A stretch of DNA of 64,000 bases, from NCBI GenBank assembly GCA_033851845.1, contig JAWWOH010000102.1:17600-81599 (forward strand). Reading direction: 5' to 3'. Made by a program: the position numbers and the translations under genes. Within the stretch, counting starts at the first letter, position 1. The number at the start of each line of letters is the position of its first letter. Source of the DNA: RYN-124 sp033851845. GTDB taxonomy: Bacteria > Actinomycetota > Actinomycetes > Mycobacteriales > SCTD01. Below the pieces are notes generated by a model. The model was given only the letters and a program-made list of their open reading frames with translations, did no database searches and was not told the DNA's origin. Below, piece after piece: positions 56,798 to 64,000 of the stretch.

Positions 56798-57417
56798 TCG
56801 GCGCGTCCGGCGTCGACGACGTCACCCGCGAAGGCGCCCGCCGCGCGGCCCGTGACGAGCTGCTCGACCACAGGTACCACGACGCCCAGCCGCCGCTGGT
56901 GGTCAGGCTGATCGGCAAGGCCGTGCGCAAGCTGCTCGAGCTGCTCGGGCGCGCGGCCGGCAACGTGCCCGGCGGGCGAGCAGGTCTGCTGATCCTTGCG
57001 CTGCTGCTGGCCGGTCTGGTCGCGGTGATCGTCGTCCGGTTGCGGCCGAGCGGTCGCGGAAGCGGTAGCGCAGACGTCTTCACAACGGGTACCGCGCTCT
57101 CGGCTGCGCAGCACCGGGCGTTGGCGGACGAGGCGGCCGCCGCCGGTGAATGGGCGGAAGCGGTGCGCGAGCGACTGCGGGCCGTCGTCCGCGAGCTCGA
57201 AGCACGTGGGGTCCTCGAGCCACGACCGAGCCGCACGGCCGGGGAGGTCGCGCAGGACGGCAGCGCGGCCGTCCCGCGGATCGCCGAGCCGCTGCGCCGG
57301 GCGACCACGACGTTCGACGAGATCTGGTACGGCGGGCGCAGCGCCGATGCATCGTCGTACGCCGTCCTGGTCGAAGCCGATCAAAGCGTGGCGGCAGCGA
57401 GCCTGGCGCTGACGTGA
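56794..57417 (+). CDS. DUF4129-domain membrane protein
   Basis: A 207-residue protein. One span (LLILALLLAGLVAVIVVRL) and the cytosolic DUF4129 C-terminus EWAEAVRERLRAVVRELEARG with RTAGEVAQ, the family signature. GTG 56794 overlaps the upstream stop (GTGA). In related genomes it lies between the GPDPase_memb-like gene and DUF4350/MoxR, as here, so the genes work together, but the activity is unknown. Confidence 0.87.
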   Translation: MIGASGVDDVTREGARRAARDELLDHRYHDAQPPLVVRLIGKAVRKLLELLGRAAGNVPGGRAGLLILALLLAGLVAVIVVRLRPSGRGSGSADVFTTGTALSAAQHRALADEAAAAGEWAEAVRERLRAVVRELEARGVLEPRPSRTAGEVAQDGSAAVPRIAEPLRRATTTFDEIWYGGRSADASSYAVLVEADQSVAAASLALT

Positions 57418-58525
57418 CCAGCACCGGACCGACGGCGCGCTCGGTCGTGCGCTCCGCGCGCGGCCCCGTGCTGGTGGTGCTCGCCCTCGTCCTGACCGGG
57501 GTTGTCGTCGCGGCGTACGTCGGCACCGGGCCGCGGCAGCCGATGAACCCAGCGGCGTACACACCCGACGGTGCGCACGCGATCTCCGCGCTGCTCGCCG
57601 ACCGGGGCGTCGAGGTGCAACGGGTCGAGACAGTCGAGGCTGCCCTCACGACCGCCGGCGGAACGGTCTTCGTGCCGGACGCGGACAACCTGACCGCCGA
57701 TGAGCTGCACCGACTGGTGGCTCGGCCGGGCCGGCTCGTCGTCGTCGGCGCGACGGGAGAACGGCTCGACGCACTGGGCCCGGGATGGACGACAGGGCCC
57801 GAGGTCGATGTCGCGACGCGGGCTGCCGCCTGCACGCTCCCGGCCGCGACGCGCGCCGGCGACGTCGAGATCGGCGGCGTGACCTACCGCTCCACGAGCG
57901 CCGCGACCGAGTGCTATGCGGCGTCGGGATGGGCGACCGTGCTGCAACGCGATGCGCTGACGCTGCTGGGGTCGTCCGACCTGTTCACGAACGCGCGACT
58001 GGCGAAACGCGGCAACGCAGCCCTCGCCCTCGGTCTGCTCGGCACCGAGAGCGACGTGCGGTGGCTGCTGCCGCGTCCCGGCGCCCGCGCGGTGGACAGC
58101 GACAAGCACATCAACGACCTGCTCCCGACTTCCGTGAAGCTGGTGGCGCTTCAGCTGCTCGTCGCCGTTGGTGTGCTCATGCTGTGGCGGGCCCGGCAGC
58201 TCGGCGCCGTCGTGACCGAGCCACTCCCGGTCGTCGTCCGCGCAGCGGAAGCCGTCGAGGGCAGAAGCCGCCTGTACCGCGCGTCCCGGTCCAGGGCAGC
58301 AGCGGCCGAGGCTCTGCGCGCGGGCGCGAGGGACCGGTTGGCCCGGCGGCTCGGCCTCGGGCCGGAGACGAGTCGGCAGAGCATGGTGGCGGCGGTCGTG
58401 TCACACGCCGGCAGTGACGCGGTCACGGTCGACGCGCTCCTGTACGGTGCCGCTCCCACCGGCGACGACGATCTCGTCGTACTCGCCGACGACCTCGACC
58501 TGCTGATCCTGGAGGTGGCCGGCAC

Positions 58526-58529
<4 letters not shown>
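57414..58529 (+). CDS. DUF4350-domain membrane protein
   Basis: A 371-residue protein. N-terminal span (VLVVLALVLTGVVVAAYV), an extracytoplasmic region with NPAAYTPDGAHAISALLADR and GRLVVVGATGERL resembling DUF4350, then a C-terminal span (LVALQLLVAVGVLMLW) and cytosolic tail. GTG 57414 overlaps the DUF4129 stop (GTGA), and its end overlaps the MoxR start (GTGA). Part of the MoxR-DUF58 system. Confidence 0.87.
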
Positions 58530-59533
<1,004 letters not shown>

Positions 59534-59546
59534 TGACCGCTCGCTG

Positions 59547-60839
59547 ATGGCGCTCACCGGGCGGGCTCCGCTCCTGGCGCTGCTGGGCGTCGTTCCCGTC
59601 GCGTTCCTCCCGTCGCCGTGGACCGTCCTCGCGCTGCTGGTCCTGGTCGTGCTCGTGGCCGTGACGGACGTCCTGCTCGCCGGCCCGGTGTCCGCTCTGC
59701 GCATCACCAGGTCGGGCGCGACCGGCTGCCGGCTCGGCACGGACGCGGAGGTCCATCTGTCGCTCGTGAACACCGGGTCGAGGCGGCTGCACGGCGTGCT
59801 TCGGGACGCGTGGGTGCCGTCGGCCGGGGCCGTTCCGAAGGTGCAGCCGATCGACCTGCCGGCGGGCGAGCGGCGCATCGTCACGACGCACCTGCACCCC
59901 ACCCGGCGCGGTGACCGTCATCCGGTCCGGATCACGATTCGCTCCATCGGCCCGATGGGTGTTGCCGCCCGCCAGGGTGCGCACGTGGTGCCGTGGCGGC
60001 TGCGCGTGCAGCCGCCTTTCACGTCCCGCAAGTTCTTGCCCGAGCGGCTGGCCCGGCTCCGCCAGCTCGACGGTCTCGTCGCGGCGCGGGTCCGCGGCCA
60101 GGGCACGGAGTTCGACACGTTGCGCGACTACGTCGACGGCGACGACGTCCGCTCGATCGACTGGCGCGCGACCGCCCGCCGGTCGGAGGTCGTGGTCCGG
60201 ACGTGGCGTCCCGAACGCGACCGCCGCCTGCTGGTCGTCCTCGACACGAGCCGGACGGCGGCAGGCCGCGTCGGCGACATCCCGCGCCTCGACGCGGCAC
60301 TGGACGCCGCCCTGCTGCTCACGGCCCTCGCCAACCGGGCGGGCGACCATGTCGACCTCATCGCGTTCGACCGCGAGGTGAGAGCGGCGGTGCAGGACGT
60401 CGGGCGCAACGAGCTGCTGCCGCGCATGGTCGAGGCGATGGCCGGGCTCGAGCCCGCGCTGGTCGAGAGCGACGGCCGCCGGCTCGTGTCGGAGGTGCTG
60501 CGCCGGGCCCGCCGGCGGTCCCTTGTCGTGCTGTTCACGACGCTGGACCGGGCGCCTCTCGAGGAGGGCCTGCTCCCCTCGCTCGGGTCGTTGACCAGCC
60601 GGCACACCGTGGTGCTCGCGGCCGTCGGCGACCCCCGCGTCGAGGAGATGCTGAGCGCGCGCAGCGACATCGCCGCGGTCTACGACGCCGCGGCCGCGGA
60701 GCGGCACCGGGAAGAGCGGCGGCGCACGATGTCGATGTTGCGCAACCGCGGGGTCGAGGTCGTGGACGCGCCGCCCGCGACGTTCGCTCCTGCGGTCGCC
60801 GACGCCTACCTGGCGCTGAAGGCGGCCGGCCGACTCTGA
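59547..60839 (+). CDS. DUF58-domain (vWA-like) protein
   Basis: A 430-residue membrane-anchored protein. Two N-terminal spans (ALLGVVPVAFLPSPWTVLAL region), a beta-rich segment, then DUF58: EFDTLRDYVDGDDVRSIDWR and RTWRPERDRRLLVVLDTSRT. The latter contains the MIDAS-like Asp of a von Willebrand A-type fold. DUF58 proteins partner MoxR ATPases, and the adjacency supports that. ATG 59547 is 13 bp after the MoxR stop. Confidence 0.9.
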   Translation: MALTGRAPLLALLGVVPVAFLPSPWTVLALLVLVVLVAVTDVLLAGPVSALRITRSGATGCRLGTDAEVHLSLVNTGSRRLHGVLRDAWVPSAGAVPKVQPIDLPAGERRIVTTHLHPTRRGDRHPVRITIRSIGPMGVAARQGAHVVPWRLRVQPPFTSRKFLPERLARLRQLDGLVAARVRGQGTEFDTLRDYVDGDDVRSIDWRATARRSEVVVRTWRPERDRRLLVVLDTSRTAAGRVGDIPRLDAALDAALLLTALANRAGDHVDLIAFDREVRAAVQDVGRNELLPRMVEAMAGLEPALVESDGRRLVSEVLRRARRRSLVVLFTTLDRAPLEEGLLPSLGSLTSRHTVVLAAVGDPRVEEMLSARSDIAAVYDAAAAERHREERRRTMSMLRNRGVEVVDAPPATFAPAVADAYLALKAAGRL

Positions 60840-60895
60840 CGCCGGAGAGCGGTCCAGGTGGCTCGCGGGCAACCCTCCGAGCGGCCAAAACGCCC

Positions 60896-60911
60896 TAGGC
60901 TCGGCGATATG
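60896..60911 (+). promoter_or_regulatory. Leaderless-type promoter of the Asp-box/sortase-tail gene
   Basis: TAGGCT at 60896-60901 lies 7 nt before ATG 60909, with no Shine-Dalgarno sequence, matching the arrangement at 13912 and 46274. Confidence 0.58.
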
Positions 60912-63878
60912 CGCACCTCGTCGTTCCGCCACACCCTGCTGGCCGCTGCCTCGACCGTCGGCGTCTCACTCGCGCTCCTCGGGGCGCCCAGCGGCAGCAT
61001 GGCTTCGACCGCAGCCGCGCCCGCCGCGACAGGTGCCGCGCCGGCCTGCGCCGACCTCTCATGTCTGACCCCGATGACGGAGCAGGCCAGGCTCGCGCAG
61101 TTCGCCGGAGTGCAAGCGACGCGCATGGGCGCCGACTCGGCGGCCGCTCTCCGGGCCGGCATCAACGCGAAGAGCGCGCTGGCCGCGGGCGCCGCCGTAC
61201 CGGGGACGAACGGGACCTGGCAACCGCTCGGCGTCGGTCCGCTGATCAGTGACGACCCCACCTATACGGCGACCTACGGGAGCGGGTTCGCCGATCTGTC
61301 CGGCCGCATCACCGACTTCGCCTACTCACCGACGACGAAGCAGCTCTGGACCACGGCCGCGCAGGGCGGCGTATGGGAGTCCGGCGACTCCGGTGCGACG
61401 TGGCACTCCGTCGGGGACGGGCTGCCGTTCCAATCGGTCAGCGGCATCGCCTGGACGCGCGCTGGCGGGTCGAAGGGCACGCTCATGGTGCTCACCGGCG
61501 ACCACGCCTTCTCCAACGACTACGCCGGTCTCGGCGCCTACTGGACGACCGACGACGGTGCGCACTGGAACCACGCGCGCGGGCTTCCCGATGGCGCGCT
61601 GGGATTCAAGATCGCGGTGGATCCGACGAACGGGTCCGTCGCGTACGCCGCCACCGGCTTAGGGCTGTACCGGACAGCCGACGCGGGACGGAGCTGGAGC
61701 AACGTCAAGCTCCCGACCGGCCCGTGCACCGGCAACTCGCAGGCGAAGGACTGCTTCTTCGCCAACATCGCGACCGACGTCGAGGTGCAGGGCGCCGACA
61801 CCTTCGGGCACAAGGGCGGCGCCGTCGTCACGACGCTGGGCTGGCGGGCCGGCCGGTACCCCAACTTCGACGGCAAGCCGCAGGCACCGGCCAACGGCGT
61901 GTACCGCTCGGAGACGGGCGCGGTCGGCAGCTTCGTGCACGTCGCCGACACCGCCGGCATCACGCCGAGCAAGGACTTCGGTCGGGCCGCCCTCGGCGCT
62001 GCGCACGGCGCCGGCCAGAACTCGGCGTACCTCTATGCCGTCGTGCAGAACTCGACCTACTTCACCAGCGGTCAGGACGAGCTGTCGAGCACCATCAACG
62101 GCGACCCGCTCGGCGTCGGCGTCAACCCGACCGCGAAGACGAGCGACCTCGACGGCATCTACGTCTCCCCCGACTTCGGGGCGACGTGGCGGCTGATGGA
62201 GAGCGGCGAGCAGATGAAGAACCCGGGCAACGGGTCGTCGCTCAACCAGCTGCGGCCTTTGGGCATCTCCGCCGGCTACCAGGTGACCTACAACGAGTGG
62301 ATCAAGCCCGACCCGACGCGCACCGTCAACGGCGTGCCGACCCGGCTGGTCTTCGGCCTCGAGGAGCTGTGGACCAACCAGCTGCCCCAACCGCTCGACG
62401 GCACCGGCGAGGTGAACACCCCCGCCGGCCGTGAGGGCGCGACGGTGTTCACGACGATCGGCGCGTACAACCAGGCTGGCGCTTGTCTGCTCGTCGCGCT
62501 CGCGGCGACCTGCAGCCAGGGCCGAGTGCCCGGCGACCCGCTGCAGACGACGACGCACCCGGACCAGCACGGCGGCATCTTCATCCCCAACGAGGGCACC
62601 GGCGTGACGCTGGTCGTCGGCAACGACGGTGGTGTCTACCGGCAGTCCGACACGACGGGCGCAACGCCGTTCACGCAGCAGGGCTTCGGCAACGGATCGC
62701 AGACCGGCTTCCACGACCTGCTGCCCTACGGCATCGCCATGGCCAAGGACGGCACGGCGTACATGGGCCTGCAGGACAACGGCGAGGCCAAGATCGACAA
62801 GGACACCGGCAAGCAGTACATGGTGTACGGCGGCGACGGCGTCTTCACGGTCGTCGACCCGGACAACAGCAACATCGTCTACGAGGAGTACCCCGGCGCG
62901 CGGGTCTCGCTGTCCACCGACGGTGGCAAGACGTTTACGGCCATTACGCCGAGCTTCGTGACCGACGCCGACTTCGTCACGCCGCTCGTGATGGACCCGC
63001 GCAACGCCAAGCACGTCGTCACCGGCGGGCGGCAGATCGCCGAGACGACCGTGGGCGAGGCGACGACCGGCAGCACCGGGTGGAAGAACGTCTACGACCT
63101 CGGTGTGAAGTCGTCGCCGGGCGACGGTGGCAAGGCGACCGCTGACGACCCCGCCAACCACGTCGTGTCACTGGCGGTCGACGGGCCGGACATCTACGCG
63201 GGCTTCTGCGGCTCGTGCGACCCCGTGAAGCTGCACCAGAAGTTCCACAACGGGCTGGCGACCAACGTCGGTGGCGAGTGGCACATCGCGAAGGCGCGCG
63301 GCCTTCCGCAGCGCTTCATCACGTCGGTGGCGATGGACCCGAAGAACCACAAGACCGTCTACGCGACGCTCGGTGCGAGTGCGGCGCGGTACTTCGCGCC
63401 GATCGGCTCGCTCGGCGAGGACGCGTCGGCGGCTGCCGGCGGTTACGTCTACAAGAGCACCGACGGCGGCGAGACGTTCTCGGACATCACCGGCGACCTG
63501 CCGAAGCTGCAGGCGACGTGGTCGCTCGTTCGCGGCGGTCAGCTGCTGGTGGCCGACGCAGTCGGTGTGTTCGCCGCCGCCGGCACCAACGGTGGTCACT
63601 ACGCCCCGCTCGGCACGGGCCTGCCCACCGCGGCGGTGTTCATGATGCAGCTCAAGCCCGGCGATCCCAACACGCTGGTGGCGGCGAGCTTCGGCCGCGG
63701 CGGCTACGTCTACCGATTCCCCACCGGGTCGCAGCTGCCGCCCGAGTCGGCGCCCGGCGGCTCCGGCGGCGGGTCCGGTGGGCACCTGGCCGCGACCGGC
63801 CTCGGCATCGGGGCGCCGCTCGCCGGCCTGGTCCTGCTTGCGCTGTTCGCAGCCGTGCGTCGGCGGCGGGTCGGCTAG
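60909..63878 (+). CDS. Large Asp-box propeller protein with LAATG sortase tail
   Basis: A 989-residue surface protein. A signal peptide (about 1-33) is followed by six visible Asp-boxes: SGDSGATW, TTDDGAHW, TADAGRSW, SPDFGATW, STDGGKTF and STDGGETF, suggesting one or two beta-propellers of the VPS10/xyloglucanase-like kind. The end has GGSGGGSGGHLAATG, LAATG at 960-964, then a hydrophobic span and RRRR, a class E sortase sorting signal (LAxTG). It is therefore likely wall-anchored. No sortase gene is in the window. ATG 60909 is chosen for the TAGGCT box 7 nt upstream. Enzymatic activity is unproven. Confidence 0.9.
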   Translation: MRTSSFRHTLLAAASTVGVSLALLGAPSGSMASTAAAPAATGAAPACADLSCLTPMTEQARLAQFAGVQATRMGADSAAALRAGINAKSALAAGAAVPGTNGTWQPLGVGPLISDDPTYTATYGSGFADLSGRITDFAYSPTTKQLWTTAAQGGVWESGDSGATWHSVGDGLPFQSVSGIAWTRAGGSKGTLMVLTGDHAFSNDYAGLGAYWTTDDGAHWNHARGLPDGALGFKIAVDPTNGSVAYAATGLGLYRTADAGRSWSNVKLPTGPCTGNSQAKDCFFANIATDVEVQGADTFGHKGGAVVTTLGWRAGRYPNFDGKPQAPANGVYRSETGAVGSFVHVADTAGITPSKDFGRAALGAAHGAGQNSAYLYAVVQNSTYFTSGQDELSSTINGDPLGVGVNPTAKTSDLDGIYVSPDFGATWRLMESGEQMKNPGNGSSLNQLRPLGISAGYQVTYNEWIKPDPTRTVNGVPTRLVFGLEELWTNQLPQPLDGTGEVNTPAGREGATVFTTIGAYNQAGACLLVALAATCSQGRVPGDPLQTTTHPDQHGGIFIPNEGTGVTLVVGNDGGVYRQSDTTGATPFTQQGFGNGSQTGFHDLLPYGIAMAKDGTAYMGLQDNGEAKIDKDTGKQYMVYGGDGVFTVVDPDNSNIVYEEYPGARVSLSTDGGKTFTAITPSFVTDADFVTPLVMDPRNAKHVVTGGRQIAETTVGEATTGSTGWKNVYDLGVKSSPGDGGKATADDPANHVVSLAVDGPDIYAGFCGSCDPVKLHQKFHNGLATNVGGEWHIAKARGLPQRFITSVAMDPKNHKTVYATLGASAARYFAPIGSLGEDASAAAGGYVYKSTDGGETFSDITGDLPKLQATWSLVRGGQLLVADAVGVFAAAGTNGGHYAPLGTGLPTAAVFMMQLKPGDPNTLVAASFGRGGYVYRFPTGSQLPPESAPGGSGGGSGGHLAATGLGIGAPLAGLVLLALFAAVRRRRVG

Positions 63879-63901
63879 CTGTACTGCCCAGGCACGTTGG
63901 T

Positions 63902-64000
63902 TGTGTGACACGACCTAAGTGATCTTGCAAAGCGAAGACCTCCCGTCGTGGAGTGGAGCTGTCTAAGAACCGCTCTACGACCGGGAGGTCTTCGTGTCCC
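63902..64000 (+). mobile_element. Probable left end of an insertion sequence (truncated at window edge)
   Basis: A near-perfect inverted repeat pairs GAAGACCTCCC-type DNA at 63934-63953 with CTCTACGACCGGGAGGTCTTC at 63973-63993 (one gap and one mismatch over about 20 bp). GGGAGG in the second arm acts as a ribosome site for a GTG at 63994, the probable start of a transposase. This hairpin-at-start architecture is common upstream of IS481-type transposases, but only 99 bp are visible and no transposase is seen. Alternatively it is a strong terminator hairpin. Confidence 0.42.

Noticed and set aside
61659..63161. 500-codon leftward frame opposite the propeller gene
   Set aside because: Antisense shadow; the rightward gene has signal peptide, Asp-boxes and sortase tail.

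Overview
The window is a 64-kb piece of a high-GC Gram-positive (actinobacterial) chromosome. The evidence is the very high G+C content, many GTG starts, chains of genes overlapping by 4 bp (ATGA/GTGA), and the conserved block mtrA-mtrB-lpqB-comF-hpf with secA on the same strand nearby. That order is also known from Mycobacterium and Streptomyces. A SARP regulator, class E sortase-type LAATG tail, WS/DGAT acyltransferase and mycothiol-type (TIGR03086) proteins fit a soil-type actinomycete. Genus cannot be decided from this window. No rRNA, tRNA or CRISPR array was seen. No gene-free stretch exceeds 300 bp; the largest are 566-789 and 6859-7097, where little beyond a short hairpin (645-665) is visible.

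Layout. 1-7000: truncated secreted CocE/NonD hydrolase; frameshifted methyltransferase; GNAT; a three-gene phosphorelay (stand-alone receiver, membrane histidine kinase, LuxR-type regulator); a divergent secreted Asp-box propeller protein. 7000-10500: LysR regulator divergent from hydrolase-glycosyltransferase-cupin. 10500-17200: SARP regulator divergent from a FAD monooxygenase / TIGR03086 protein / lipoprotein operon, with three operator-like repeats at 11-bp spacing between them. 17170-19080: a toxin-antitoxin pair with an unusual compact promoter, then a Tat-exported molybdo-oxidoreductase and its cytochrome b. 19070-22120: a second copy of the three-gene phosphorelay. 22200-25830: membrane protein, a DUF1326/DUF2182 pair, a secreted protein and a TIGR03086 protein.

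25900-37700: a giant orphan FHA-FtsK/EccC-like ATPase, then pruA with a small membrane protein, a patatin / WS-DGAT / HAD / LytR_C lipid and envelope cluster, and an acyl-CoA dehydrogenase. 37700-45000: CpaE-like and CpaB-like (SAF) orphan proteins, an excisionase-type HTH protein, a LysM membrane protein, a DUF6459-like protein and secA. 45000-50100: frameshifted double-GNAT gene, OmpR regulator, kinase and DUF4173 protein, then a NarL-type regulator. 50100-60840: hpf, comF, lpqB, mtrB, mtrA, and on the opposite strand an envelope operon (GPDPase_memb, DUF4129, DUF4350, MoxR, DUF58). 60900-63880: a 989-residue Asp-box propeller protein with a sortase tail. The right edge looks like the start of an insertion sequence.

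How it works together. Signalling is dense: four histidine kinases and seven response regulators, mostly in autonomous cassettes. MtrAB-LpqB and the divergent MoxR/DUF58 operon, the LysM protein and the LytR_C protein point to envelope homeostasis, and SecA serves export. Several genes have an actinobacterial -10 hexamer 6-8 nt before the start codon, so leaderless transcripts are probably common here. Two genes (790-1607 and 45097-46190) each appear to lack a single base. These may be real lesions or sequencing errors.
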